DNA of 64,000 nt from Rhizomys pruinosus (Eukaryota; Chordata; Mammalia; Rodentia; Spalacidae). Positions 32,664-44,217 of the stretch are shown piece after piece. The first letter of the stretch is position 1. Each line of letters starts with the position of its first letter. The position numbers were made by a program, and so were the translations under genes. The notes beneath the pieces are model-generated. The model saw only the letters and a list, made by a program, of their open reading frames with translations, did no database searches and had not been told where the DNA came from. The stretch covers positions 3,586,346 through 3,650,345 of the forward strand of contig VZQC01005691.1 of assembly GCA_009823505.1 (NCBI GenBank). Reading direction: 5' to 3'.

Positions 32664-34964
32664 GAAACTGATTTGTTTTGGGATCCCAGGCAAGGGGAAG
32701 TATGTCTACTTTGGTAAGTTCCTTTCACGTATAATCCAAGCCTTCATTCAGTGAGAACCATTGCTTTCATCCCTAGAGTGTAGCTGGGGGCTGGGTATAC
32801 CCCAATGTATGCATATGGTCCGTTTCTAAAGCCTGCTCACTGGAGCTTTGAGGTTAAACTATGCCCCCCCAAAAGACATCCACAGTGGGTGTGGCTTATT
32901 TGGGAAGAAAGTCTGGGCACATGACTAGGTTAAGATGAAGTTGTTCTCTACTAGGGAAGCCAGTCATACAGTGACAGGAGGCCTTATATGGCCAGGGAAA
33001 TTGGACAGACCCAGGATGACAGAGGCAGAGACTGGCATGAGGTATCTGCAAAGCAAGGAACGCCAAGGAGCTGAAGGCCCTGGAAGACGGAAGGGACAGG
33101 AAAGGCCGGTCTCTAAGCCTGCACAAGGAGCATGGCTTTGATAGAACCTGGACCTGAGCCCTCCAGCCCACAGGTGTGGTTCTGTGTACCAACAGCCTGG
33201 GGAAGCTAATGAGATATCAGTCTAGAACACCTGTCCCAATTCCCAAGACATATGAAGAGGATAGGACATGGCCCCTGACCCAAATCCCAAAGTAGCCACT
33301 TGCTTCTTACCTGTTGACCTTTACTGAGGGTTTTTAGGGACATCCTGATGGGCTGCTAAAGGCTGGACCTGAAGAGACCCAGTAGTGACCTAGGTTTGCA
33401 TGGTGCTAGGATAAACAAAAATAATGTTCAGATCAAAATTAGACATGCCAGGACTTAAGGAAATTAGGGAATTAAGGAAACCCTTCCCATAGCAAGAGTA
33501 GTGTGATGTGAAAGTGACCAAGATGCTCACCCAAAAATCCAGGTGTGCCATGGAGGTGAGTTTAAGTTTTACAGGAAGGAAGGGAAGATCTACATGTGAC
33601 AGAAGTTAAGACTAAAAACTGCAGAATCCAAAGACTTGGGTCCAGCCTGAGCTGTTGCTCACACTCAACCATCAACACTTCTGTCTGTGAGTCGCTGTCA
33701 TGTCCTGTGTTTGGATACCAGCCATACTATAAAGGAGCCCTGAAGAGCTGTGTGGCCCAGATCTGTGCCTGGGCAGCCTTGCAGACTGTCTTGAAGCAGA
33801 GTAGACCCACATAATGACTCTGGGCATTTGTGGCTTCAGTTGGCCCATTTGGACTCTGGTACTGGTGCATGAGTTCTGTCCAGTCCAAATGCTATACAGT
33901 AATAGGCACACATTCTGTTTAGGGAAGACTTAATTTCTGATTTATAGTGCGCCTAACTAGTCATCCAGGGGCTGACAGCTCTGTGGAGAGCTAAAGACGG
34001 ACTCTGTCTCTTCCTTATGCTATTCCCAGGTTTCAGAAACCACAAGGGCGGGAGGATTGGCTGAGGAAACTCCCCTCCAGCTCTCCAGATGTGTGAGCTG
34101 GCAGGAAGCTGCTAACAAAGTTGCATGAGGCTGAAAACAGGGCTAGTGAGCCCTCTGGGAAACTGGAGCTACAGCCGTCTTGTGGGCTTCCGAGGATGTC
34201 TGGCCAAGTTGACAAGAAGGCAGTGCTTTCTTTAATTCTTTCATAAGATTACTAATTGTTTGAACAAGGAAGTCACCCTACCCCCCCTTTTCACGGTAGT
34301 CTCTTCCATGTCCAGACCCAAGGGCCTCTGTGAAGCTTCTTTCATGCCAGGCCCTGTCCATGTCCACTCCCTATATCCCCATGGCTCTGTCCTCAGACTC
34401 CACCTCCTAACCCAGTCTCCTCACAGCTGCTCTAGTTTCTGCCCCTCCCTCTAGAGCACGCCCTTTCCCATCTGCCACACGGGCCTGTGTCTCTCAGTAT
34501 TTAATAACCAAGACCCTGAACCAATAAGCTCTCCTGGAAGCTTAACGGGGTATACAGCATGTTTGGGGGTCAGGGAAGTTGGCTGGGTTTGCTGTGACTA
34601 GGCAGAGGGCCTGTGGCTACTTCCCAGGGAGTAGAAGTCCTGGCATCCCAGGGGCTGGTACCAAGCCCCAGACATTTGACCCTCTTGGGAATCCTGAAGC
34701 AGGGTTGGGGACATCCTACCCCATGCTTCCATACTTACACACACTTGCCACGTGGAACTCATTCCATGCTCTGACACCAATGTCTTCTGTGGGAGAAATG
34801 ATTGGGCTGAAGAGTTTTGTTCTGTTATAAAGGAAAAATAATATGAATAAACACATATAGGTATATATGTGTATACACATTCACATATACATGTATTTAA
34901 TACCCTGATATCAAATCATGAAAAATCTTTTTAATGACACATTTGGGTAAGCAACAAAATCTTA
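32664..34964. other. Single-copy region, no gene seen
   Basis: 2.3 kb without a recognised repeat or exon. The CT-rich stretch at 34270-34460 has no exon features I can support. Confidence 0.45.
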
Positions 34965-35455
34965 CTTTTTATGTGTGTACATGTGGGGGTGCATGTGTAT
35001 GTGCAGGATGTGCACGTGTGTGACCATTCATGAGGAAGCCAGGGGTCAACCTTGGGTTGTCCTCAGGAGCTGTCCACTTTTTTTTGTTTTTTTGGTCTTT
35101 TTGAGACAGGGTCTCCCTGTAGCCCCAGCTGTCCTGGAACTCACTCTGTAGACCAGGCTGGCCTTGAACTCACAAAGATCCGCCTGCCTCTGCCTCCGGA
35201 GTGCTGGGATTAAAGGTGTGCGCCACCACGCCCAGCTATCACTTTGTTTTTGAGGCAGTCTCTCACTGGGACCTGAGGTTCTTTTCCAGTACTACAGACT
35301 GGCTGGCCAGCAAGCCTCAGGGATCCACCTGTCTCTACTTTCCCAGTGTTGGGATTATAGGTGCACATCTCTGCAGCTGACTTTTCCATGGGTTCTGGGA
35401 ATTAAATGCAGGTCCGCGTGGCAAGCACTTTAGCAACTGAGGTAGCTCCCCGGTC
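34965..35455 (-). mobile_element. B4-like SINE, antisense, interrupted by B1
   Basis: The left part (gtgtgtacatgtgggggtgc ... cctcaggagctgtccactt) and right part (gaggcagtctctcactggga ... aagcactttagcaactgag) are one B4-like element split by the B1 at 35077-35236. Confidence 0.8.
35077..35236 (-). mobile_element. B1 SINE, antisense, nested in B4-like SINE
   Basis: Near-consensus reverse B1 (gagacagggtctccctgtag ... gtgcgccaccacgcccagct) with retained CpGs, so younger than its host. Confidence 0.94.
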
Positions 35456-36890
35456 CCCCCAAATATTTTCATGCTGAGGATCAGGGTATTATTTAATTTT
35501 TGCTAACTAACCCTCATTTGTATTGGAAAATACAAATGATGTCATTGTCTTTTATCTGATGGCACAACAGAAATCAAAAGGGAAATTTTCGTCTCTAATA
35601 GGAAACCATGTCTCCACTGACCCTTAGGGGGGCTTTCAGGTTATTTCCATGGCTCCTTAACTCCCATACATTGAAAATAGTTTCCTTGGCACCCCTTACC
35701 CTCTCCTTGTATGAGTCTATTTATAGAGACACTGGCAACTCTGTCTACAATTGCAATCGTTAGTAGCCGGCATGCCATCAATATCCCTTCAGATGTGATT
35801 TGATACCTTCTATAGTCTTGGAGGACAGTCACATAGCCTTGTTTCCACAGTGACTAAATATATTACAATAAATTTGCTTTCTCTGTGCTGTGGAATTGGA
35901 AACCTATAAGATGGTGAATAAGAAAACTGATACCACTGCTTATCTATCCAAAAGCTAGAGGTGTTAGGAAGCCAGTAATTGAAAAATGGATAGCATTGAT
36001 ATTTGAACCTTTTTATATAACCTTTGAGGTGTAAGCCTTTGGGGAATAAATTGCTTTTTGTAACAAGAGCAACGTCAGATCTCATGTTTAGAAACCCAGC
36101 ACTTAATTCATTTTCTGACGGAGAAACTCATGTTGTCTTTTTGGGAAAAACATTGCAAAATGGATTAAACTTCACCCTGGAGAGATGATAACCCAATATA
36201 AAAAACCGCAGGCTGAGCTTTATTAGTTACTGAGCAAATATTGCCGAAGAGGACAGGCGACCTTCGATGGTGATTGATCTAGGATAAGTCACCAACAACA
36301 TTGCCTTCCAAGAATAACTTTGGGGCATCTTGAGATCCTTGCTCTCTTCTTATTTAAAGGACTGTTGGAGCTACATGTAGAAGTGCACATTATTTAACAG
36401 TAAGGATTAGAGCCGACAGCCACAGAGCAGTGACGCCCGTGTCCCAGGTGGGCCAACTGTCTGTGTCTGTTGACCTGATCAGAGCATCCCGGCAGGGAAT
36501 TCAGCTGAAAACCGACACCTGACCCCATTCTCAGGTTCAGAAAGTCAGCCTGGGCTCTGCATCTCACCAGTTCTGTAATAATGAATAATTTACTCAGCAT
36601 GACACCGGGTACCTGGATCGTCACAGGATACTGCATATATTGTAACTTAGAGCAAGGAGGACTGGGGACAATGCTGATTACGTCTGCATTTCACTGAAAT
36701 GAGGATCAATTTAAAGAGAAAAAAATCAGTGAAAGAGAGTTGTTATCATGGAAATAAAGTAGGATTTAAAAGAAACAGTAATGAACTCAGATACACTCCC
36801 ATGTTCATCAGTTGGATGTTACTCTCATGGGAAGAATAGCTTTATCGTAATTTTCTTCTGACTAAAATTTTGGAAAAATTGTAAATCATA
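35456..36890. other. Single-copy, AT-rich region; possible regulatory sequence
   Basis: No repeat recognised in 1.4 kb. The part at about 36180-36330 (gctttattagttactgagca, gtgattgatctaggataag) has the texture of conserved non-coding DNA. Minus-strand frames at 35641-36085 match no family I know. Confidence 0.35.
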
Positions 36891-36892
36891 TG

Positions 36893-37255
36893 GCCTTCAG
36901 AGATGACTCAGTCATTAAGGTGGCCACCATACAGGCATATGGATCCCCAGAAGCCCTGCAAAAAGCCAGACACACTGCCGCATGCCTACAACCCCATCAC
37001 TGGGAGCTGGGAGGGCAGAGATAGGAAGATCCTCAAAGCTCATTGGCCAGCCAGTCTGTCCAGGTGAATGAGCTTCAGGTTCAGTGTGAAACTCTGCCTC
37101 AAAAGAATAAAAGTGGAGCGCAATGGAGGAAACATACTGGCCACCAACCTCTGCCTGTATACACAGGTGCGCACACACAGGGACACACACACATATACAC
37201 ACCTACATTGACTAATCCATATATCACAGACCACACACACACACACACACACACT
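36893..37255 (+). mobile_element. B4-like SINE, sense, CA-rich tail
   Basis: Sense copy of the B4-like family: ID-like head, 'ggcagagataggaagatcct', 'agctcattggccagccagtc', 'gtgaaactctgcctcaaaag', CA-rich tail with (CA)n at 37232-37254. Confidence 0.7.
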
Positions 37256-37440
37256 CTTGTAAATCATATATTTCAACATTTCAAAGGCTTTGATAATGCT
37301 TCAATGTTCCTCAGTTGCATTGGTAGGCATGATACACATAAGCTGGCACTGTGGTTTTCTTTGGGGTCCTGGCTATTTCATGAGGCTATGACTCCCCACA
37401 GTGTTCACAGTAAGCATCAAAGGGAATGAGAGGGATAGTT
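37256..37440. other. Short single-copy stretch
   Basis: Nothing recognised. Confidence 0.4.
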
Positions 37441-37699
37441 TTTTTTAATTTATTTTAATTATATATGTACAAGTATATTGCCTGCATGTGTGTAAGTGCA
37501 CCTGTGTCATGCAGTGCCTGTATGTCAGTAGAAGGTGTTGGCTTCCCTTGAACTGGAGTTACAGACAGTTGTTAGCTGCCATTTGGATGGATGCTGGGAA
37601 CTGAACTGGAGTTACAGACAGTTGTTAGCTGCCATTTGGGTGCTGGGTCTTCTACAAGAGTGGCAGGTGCCCTTAACTGCTAAGCCATCTCTCTAGCCC
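37441..37699 (-). mobile_element. B3-type SINE, antisense, with 53-bp internal duplication
   Basis: Reverse B3 in which gaactggagttacagacagt begins twice, at 37550 and 37603. The head ends taagccatctctctagcccc. Confidence 0.92.
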
Positions 37700-38895
37700 C
37701 AAGAGTGATATTTTTTAAAAGCACTGGCCATGTAAGAGTCTGTGAAGTGTTCTTAGAGGGGCTCCTTTATAAGGCTGATGGGTTTTCACATCTTAAACTC
37801 TTCCTTCCTATACCTTTCTGTTATATAACCCTATGATGGACTGGCTGTCATAGGTCGATCCACACTCAGTAAGATGAACAGGGAAAGTGGTTGGCAGGTT
37901 CTGGACAGGACCAACTACAGACAAGTTCTCCTTCTTGTTTTGGAATGAAGCCCAGTTGCTTAGGGACCGTGTGACACCTTCCCTATGGGCAAACTTGTGT
38001 ACTGTACTCTGAAAAACATAGGGAGATAGTTTTCAGATAAAAGAATAAAGATAAACCAATTTCTTGCCCGATTACCAGTTGAAAATACGAATCATTGGAT
38101 ATTGATTCTACAGGGACAAGCTCCATTAGGTTTTCAAAACAGATTATTAATCTTAGAATATGTATCTATGTACAGAAAAAAATTGCCAGGATAGTATTGC
38201 GAGTGCATCTAAGGATAATATCCTACATTAGCGATGCACATCGGCCAGTGCTGAAATGCTGTCCTTCCTTCACTCAGTCCTTACTTCACTCCAAATTCCT
38301 TCACTTGCATCGAAATTCCTTCTGTCCCAGGACTCCTCCTGGGGTTGTGGGTTTGGGGAAGAAGACCACAGAGATGAGGCACATGCCATCTACTGGGCTG
38401 ATCGCTGCTGCTGAAGGTGACCTTGGGGCTGGTGAGTAGGGACTTCTGTCTCTATTCCATTTGCTGCATTTTGGGAGGAAGTCATTTATGGACTAGGGAC
38501 CTCACACTGCCTACTGCAGACAGACCACTTGGCACTTTGGGGGAATTCTTCTACGTAGGGTGTTTGCTCTCATATTCAGTTACTTGTTTCAGATTTCTAC
38601 GGAGCTGTGGGTGTTTACTATGCTCTTTGGGTCAGAATTCAGCACTTTCTTCTCTTTGCTTTAATTACCCCAGCTCTTTCAGGTAGCCCCCGATTGGCCC
38701 CTTGTGCCCTTGACACACCTCCACCAGTGTATGTCTCCATCTGTTTATCCCCCTACATTTAATAGGCTTATAAGGGACTCCATATACATCTAGCCTTCCA
38801 TCATTTTCCCTTCAAAGACTCCTAGTTCCTTTTATTGAAGAAGTTCCTAGAAAACATGACCTGAGTCAGCGGAGTAACTGAATATTTTTGAGTAT
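37700..38895. other. Single-copy region, no gene seen
   Basis: Repeat-free. The part at 38070-38250 is AT-rich with taatcttag and attagcgatgcac words. The 114-codon plus frame at 38095-38439 has no recognised domain. Confidence 0.4.
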
Positions 38896-39135
38896 ATGTA
38901 TATGTGTGTACATGTTCATGTGTGTGTGTGAGGGGAGTTACACACATACATGTGGAGCCCAGAGGACCACTGTAGAACTGCCCCTCGGGAACTTCATCTC
39001 CTTCTTTTAAGACAGCGTCTTTCATTGGCCTGGAGCTTGACAATTACACTAGGCTGGCTGACCAATGAGCACTAAGCATCTGGCTGTCTCCACCTCCCCA
39101 GCCGTGGGATTAAAGTGTGTGTACCACTATGTCTG

Positions 39136-39142
<7 letters not shown>

Positions 39143-39166
<24 letters not shown>

Positions 39167-39310
39167 GGCTCTTTTGCGGAACAGGGTCTCCTGTAGTCCC
39201 AGCTGTCCTGTAACTCACTCTGCTCGACCGGCTTGGCCTCGGACTCACAGAGATCCGCGCGTCTCTGCCTCTCAAGTGCTAGGATTAAAGGCATGCGCCA
39301 CCACGCCCAG
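39143..39310 (-). mobile_element. B1 SINE, antisense, part of a B3-B1 composite
   Basis: T-run of over 20, then reverse B1 (ggaacagggtctcctgtagt ... gcgccaccacgcccagc). It abuts the B3-type SINE directly. Only the outer edges of the pair carry the 16-bp target duplication (39127-39142, 39544-39559). Confidence 0.93.
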
Positions 39311-39543
39311 CATTTATTTATTTCTGTATGTGTATCAATGTACTGTCTGCATGCAAGTTTGTGCACCCGTGTCGTGCAATGCCGCGGAGGTCAGAAGAGG
39401 GTGTCGGATTCCCCTGGAACTGGAGTTCTCCTGGAATTGGAGTTACAGACGGTTCTCAGCCGCCATGTGGGTGCTGGGGATCGAACCTGGGTCCTCTGTA
39501 AGAGCGGTCGGCGCTCTTAACCGCTAGGCCATCTCTCCAGCCC
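39311..39543 (-). mobile_element. Young B2/B3-type SINE with 17-bp duplication, part of a B3-B1 composite
   Basis: Body with gtcgtgcaatgccgcggagg, the duplicated aactggagttctcctgg unit at about 39419-39435, and head ctaggccatctctccagccc. Its own tail is short (atttatttatttctg) before the B1. Confidence 0.93.
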
Positions 39544-39637
39544 CTATGTCTGGGTTTTTATGTGGGCTCTTGGGATCAAACTTAGGCCCTCATGCTTGCA
39601 AGGCAAGCACTTTACAGGCAGAACTATCCCCCAGCTC

Positions 39638-40434
39638 CATTAATTGAATTGCAGTGGAAACAAGGAACATGTACTGAAGGAGCAGACAGGCCACTGGTAG
39701 ACTTGAGATTACAAGTGTAATACTGCTTTAGTGCCCTGCGAATGACAAGGGTTCGGGTGAGTGGGCTCCTCTGTGGATTTTGCATTGTAATCTTTACAGT
39801 GGAGGTGAGAGCACACACTTGACTCAGAGAGCGGCAGGACTATTCAAGGACCTAAGGCCTGTGTCTGTCACACATGTGCTGTGCAAAGGCTAGCTCACCA
39901 TTGGCATTTGCCTGCTGCACACCAACAATCCCTGTCCTTCTGCACCATATGTTCCACTACTGGCCACTAGGGGCAGGCAGCAGCTCCATCACTGGTGCCC
40001 GGCCAGTTGGAATCTTCCAGAAGGCTAGCAGGAGCTCAAAAGAAGGCAAGGTGCTAGTGGTTGCTATGACTACAGCAGGGGTGTTAGAGACACAAACAGT
40101 AGTGGAGTGGGCCCTCCTCTTTCACTGGCTTCCAGGTTGGAAGTGTCCCCTGTTTTGACAACAAAAACCTGAGTGTGGCAGTGTTTCTGCAGCAGGTACT
40201 GTAGGGAGTCCCTAGCCAAGGTGCCAGCTTTCCTGATCCAGAGTATCCGTGTTCTCTGCCGACCATGCTGTGCCAGCTGTCGAATGGTGCTGTCAGGAAA
40301 CATGTATCTTTCTGATAACGCCAGTATTACAGTTTTCCAAAGAATGAATTGAAAAAGGTGATTTCTTAGATTTGTTGTTAGCTACTTCAAATTTAGGATT
40401 TATTGTGAGTTAGATTAAATTAGAGCCTGGGTAA
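39638..40434. other. Single-copy region, no gene seen
   Basis: Nothing recognised. Frames at 39874-40303 on both strands look like chance. Confidence 0.4.
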
Positions 40435-40720
40435 CCTACCAAGAGTCTCACCTTAAAAGAGACTGATTCTTCCCTTGCCAGAAGCCATGAATTTCCAATA
40501 GTTTCTCAGGTAGGGTTGGGGTTTGCCATCCACTTCTCCATGTCTGTGTTGGGATTTTGTCTGGCAGGAGCTTACATGGGACTTGTGCACATTGTCACCA
40601 TTGCTGTGAGTTTATCTGAGTAACTGACCAGCTGTCCGGAAAACTGTTTCTTTGTGATCATCCAGTACCTTTGACTCTTACAATCTTTCTGTCACCCCTT
40701 CTTCAAGATTTGTAAGGTTG
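40435..40720 (-). mobile_element. LINE-like repeat fragment, antisense
   Basis: Shares order and phrases with 2485, 26481 and 60183: tctcaggtagggttggggtt, ggagcttacatgggacttgt, accattgctgtgagtttatc, cttacaatctttctgtcacc. Confidence 0.6.
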
Positions 40721-40924
40721 ATTTATTTGATTGTTTATAGCTAGAATCTAACAATTCTTGAATTACCATTCCCAGAGTTAACTTGAATATAATGCATGCT
40801 GCATTCTTTCAGATTCATGACCTTTTGCTTTGTCTGACTTATAACCATCAACAGACTCGCCTCATGGCATATGTGGAATTGCAGTGGTGGTATTTTATAA
40901 CATACTTACACACATGTGTATGTA
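40721..40924. other. Short unassigned stretch
   Basis: Nothing recognised. Confidence 0.35.
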
Positions 40925-41003
40925 TCTGCAGTACTAGATGTCAAACCCAGGGCCTCTAGCAAGCTAGGCAAATGCTGTATCACTGAGATAGATATATCCC
41001 TAG
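40925..41003 (-). mobile_element. ID-like SINE, antisense
   Basis: Reverse ID-type tRNA-derived sequence: tcaaacccagggcctctagc, aagctaggcaaatgctgtat, cactgagatagatatatccc. Confidence 0.65.
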
Positions 41004-41009
41004 TACCAA

Positions 41010-41011
<2 letters not shown>

Positions 41012-41047
<36 letters not shown>
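41012..41047. repeat. (TC)n microsatellite
   Basis: About 18 uninterrupted TC units. Confidence 0.95.
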
Positions 41048-41050
<3 letters not shown>

Positions 41051-41178
41051 CCTGTAGCTGCCAGCTGTCTTGAACTTGTTATGCACACCAGGTTGACCTT
41101 GATCTCATAGAGATCTGCCTGCCTTTAGCTCCTGGTACTTGAATTAAAGGTGTATACCATGTCTCACTATGCCTGGCT
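41048..41178 (-). mobile_element. B1 SINE, antisense, diverged
   Basis: Reverse B1 body (ctgtcttgaacttgttatgc, ttgatctcatagagatctgc, cactatgcctggc). Confidence 0.8.
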
Positions 41179-41306
41179 TTTTTTTTTTTTTTAATTGAAA
41201 CAGGGTGTCACTATACAGCCCAGGTAGGCCTTGAACTTGTCATCCTCTTGCCTCATTTTCCCCTCCTGGGTAACTGAATAGCAGGTCTGAGCCACCAAGT
41301 CCATCT
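41179..41306 (-). mobile_element. B1-type SINE, antisense, highly diverged
   Basis: T-tail then gaaacagggtgtcactatac, agcccaggtaggccttgaac and tgagccaccaagtccatc. Confidence 0.65.
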
Positions 41307-41336
41307 TATACCTGATTTTAAAAGGAGCAACGAAGA

Positions 41337-41609
41337 GGCTGGTGAGATGGCTCAGCAGGTAAAGGTGCTTGCTGTGTAACCTGGCGATTTAAGTTCAATT
41401 CTCAGAACCCATGCACAGGACAGGACTGACTCCAAAAAGTTATCCTTTGACCTCACAAGGGCTCTGTGGCATATGTATGCACACAGACACACACAGACAC
41501 ACACACATACACACACACATACATACACATACACACATACACACACACACCATGATTACACACACACCATGATTGCACACACACCCCAAAATAAATAAAT
41601 AAATAAGCT
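41337..41609 (+). mobile_element. tRNA-derived SINE (B2/B3 relative), sense, with CA tract
   Basis: Head aggctggtgagatggctcag and a B-box-like aagttcaattctcag, body gactccaaaaagttatcctt, CA-rich tract 41480-41585, (AAAT)n tail. Confidence 0.85.
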
Positions 41610-41610
41610 A

Positions 41611-41841
41611 TTTATTTTTATTATGTATATGCCTATTTATGTGTGTTTATTTGTATTATATGTATTATATGTATGCAAGTGCACTCCTGTGTATATGCGA
41701 TTCCCACAGGGGCTAGAGGAAGGCATTGGATCCCCTGGAACTGAAGTTACCGAAGTCTGCTGCCAGGTGGGTACTGGGAACCAAACAGGGGCCTCTAGAA
41801 GAGTGGACAGTGTCTGACCACTGCTCCATCTCTCGAGCCCC
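41611..41841 (-). mobile_element. B3-type SINE, antisense
   Basis: Reverse B3 (ggatcccctggaactgaagt, ggtgggtactgggaaccaaa, head ctccatctctcgagcccc). Confidence 0.88.
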
Positions 41842-41894
41842 AATAAATAAAGTTTTAAAGAAAGAGCAATTAAAAATGTTCAGAAATTAAAATT

Positions 41895-42123
41895 TTATTT
41901 TTAAAAATATTTTATTTTTTATTTTACGTGTATGAGTGTATCAACTGCATGTACGTAAGTGCACCTGTATTGTGCAAGGCCTGCAGAGGTCAGCAGAGAA
42001 AGTTAGATCCCCTGAAACTGGAGTTAAGGATGGTTGTTAATTGCTATATGGGTGCTGGGAATCGAACTTAGGTCCTCTACATGAGGAGCCAGTGTTGGTA
42101 ACTGCAGAGCCATTTCTCTAGCA
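41895..42123 (-). mobile_element. B3-type SINE, antisense
   Basis: Reverse B3 (gcctgcagaggtcagcagag, ggtgctgggaatcgaactta), with a degraded head. Confidence 0.88.
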
Positions 42124-42195
42124 CTTGAAAATTTCTTTGGTATAGAGTTTTACTAAGTAACACTAGACCAACAATCTTTTTTTCTAGTTGGCTGA
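42124..42195. other. Spacer between SINEs
   Basis: Nothing recognised. Confidence 0.4.
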
Positions 42196-42436
42196 CTTAA
42201 AATATTTATTATTTATTACTTATGTATTTATTTATTGTGTATGAGTGTTTTGCCTGCATGTGTGTTAAGTGCACCCATGTCCTGCAGTGCTCACAGCTGC
42301 CAAAAGAGAATATTGGATCCCTTGGAAGTGGAGTCACAGACGGTTGTTAGTTGCCATGTAGGTGCTGGGAACTGAACCCTGGTTTTCTGCAAGAACAGCC
42401 ATTGCTCTTAAATGCTGAACCATCTCTCCAGGCCCT
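42196..42436 (-). mobile_element. B3-type SINE, antisense
   Basis: Reverse B3 (gtgtatgagtgttttgcctg, ggatcccttggaagtggagt, head tgaaccatctctccaggccc). Confidence 0.9.
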
Positions 42437-43251
42437 GACTTTTATTTTATGGTGATTGATCAATCAAACATTATATTTTATCAAGTATTTTTGCATACTT
42501 TATTCTTTTTATTTTTTGTGGAAATGGTGGATTTCCTTATTCATCAGTGTTTGAGTAAGTTCTGGGTGGGCTTAGTGACTTGCCTATAATCCCAGTTCAC
42601 ATAGACAGACATAGGGCAAGCTGGCTGGCTAGACTAATAAAATCGGTATCTAAAAAACTAAAACAAAATAAAATAAAATTGATCTCTGTGCTCAAGTAAG
42701 AGACACTGCCTCAAAATATAAGATGGAGCACTATCAAGAAGTCAACTTCTGGCTTTGACATGCAAACACCCAGACACATGTATGTGCACTCTCAGGCATG
42801 TAAACAAAATCGGTTCTGCCTTTTTTTTTTGTAATGAGGCAGGGGTAGATGTGTGTGTGTGTCTTTTTTTCTTCCTTGATTGTTCTATAAAAGGTGCCTT
42901 TTTTAATTGATCAGAAACATCACATTTATCCCTATTGGTTGTCCTTATTTGTTTCTATTTCACTAAGCTCACTTACCACTGGTTTCCCTTCCTTTGCCTT
43001 CTCCTCTGACACATGGGTGCATCTCCTGACAGAAATATCCAACCAGGCTCTTTATTGCACTTCATCATTACATGCTAAATGTTTTCTAATTTCTACTATT
43101 GTCATTTTGTTGACTCATAAATTATTTGGAATGATTTATCTAAGTTTCAAAACCTTTTGGCTCTCTTTGATTTATTAGATTCTTTGATACAATGTGGCTA
43201 ATGTTTTATTCGTCCTTGTACATAATCAATTTTAAAAATAATGTATGTGTT
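42437..43251. other. AT-rich region with a possible old B4-like copy
   Basis: The part at 42560-42800 (gcctataatcccagttcaca, gagacactgcctcaaaatat, caacttctggctttgacatg) looks like a decayed sense B4-like SINE. The rest (42801-43251) is AT-rich and unassigned. Confidence 0.4.
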
Positions 43252-43615
43252 GAGGTCAGAGAGACAGCTCAATCAGTAAAGTGAAGTGCCTATCAAACAA
43301 GCCTGAGGACCCGAGTTCTCTCCGCAGGACCTATGTCAAAGCTGAGCATGGTGACATGCATCTACATCCCCAGCCCTGGACACAGTAGACAGGCAGATCT
43401 CTGGGACTCACTGACCAGCGAGTCTAGCCAGAATGGTTGAGTGTCAGGTAAAGTGAGAGAATCTGACTCAAAAAATAAGACGGGGAATCAACAAGGACGA
43501 CACCTGATATTGACCGCTGGTCTCCTCATGCATGGCACACTTATGCATGGGGATCATCCTTCATATGTGCACACATACTCTCTATAAACACATACAGTAA
43601 ATAAATCCATATTGT
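43252..43615 (+). mobile_element. B4-like SINE, sense
   Basis: ID-like head (gagagacagctcaatcagta), ggcagatctctgggactcac, tgaccagcgagtctagccag, gagaatctgactcaaaaaat, then a CA-containing tail. Confidence 0.75.
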
Positions 43616-44125
43616 ACATATACATGAATAGAAGTGCTTCATTTCAGTTGACAAGTTCACTATCCTGGTGTGTCCATTAGATTAGATTTGCAAAACGTCT
43701 TATGTTCTCTAGATAAACCATTTTTGGGGGGTCTACCAAATCTGTTAGAGCAAAAGAATGATAAATGATCCCATTGTAGTTATAGATTTTTCAGTGTTTC
43801 CTTGTAATTCTGTTATTTTTACTTATATGTGAGAAGCTACTATTGTGTGACGAAAGCTGGAATGTGTCTTCCCAGTGAAGTGTTTCTTTTTCACTCAATT
43901 CTGGCCATCTCACACTAATACCTGTTGCATATTACTACTGTATATTAGGGGCTTATTGTTAAAAGTCAATTCTCTTGTCTAGTGTCTCATATATAAGGTT
44001 GGTATGCATTGTGTGTATGTTTTAGTGGCTTGCCTTAAGTATTGAATAAGGATTCTTGATCCAAACAATTCCAACCACAGACAATAGCTTCTCTCATCAG
44101 TACAAACCTTTAGAATTTATTTCAA
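43616..44125. other. AT-rich single-copy region
   Basis: Nothing recognised. Confidence 0.4.
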
Positions 44126-44217
44126 TTGGCATTTGTGTATATGTGTGTGCATGTGTGTGTGTGGGGGGGGTTCATGTCAGAGGTCAGCCCCAGGTGCCCA
44201 CGTTGTTTGAGGCAGAG

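Larger units (their letters stand above)
38896..39637 (-). mobile_element. B4-like SINE, antisense, interrupted by a B1+B3 unit
   Basis: Left part 38896-39142 (TG-rich start, aagacagcgtctttcattgg, aatgagcactaagcatct) and right part 39544-39637 (atgtgggctcttgggatcaa, gcaaggcaagcactttacag, tcccccagctcc) belong together. The interruption is flanked by ctatgtctgggttttt on both sides. Confidence 0.85.

Noticed and set aside
31850..32728. Reading frames up to 292 codons, His-Thr-Tyr or Cys-Val rich
   Set aside because: They are translations of the TG-rich array in every frame; no unique sequence or domain.
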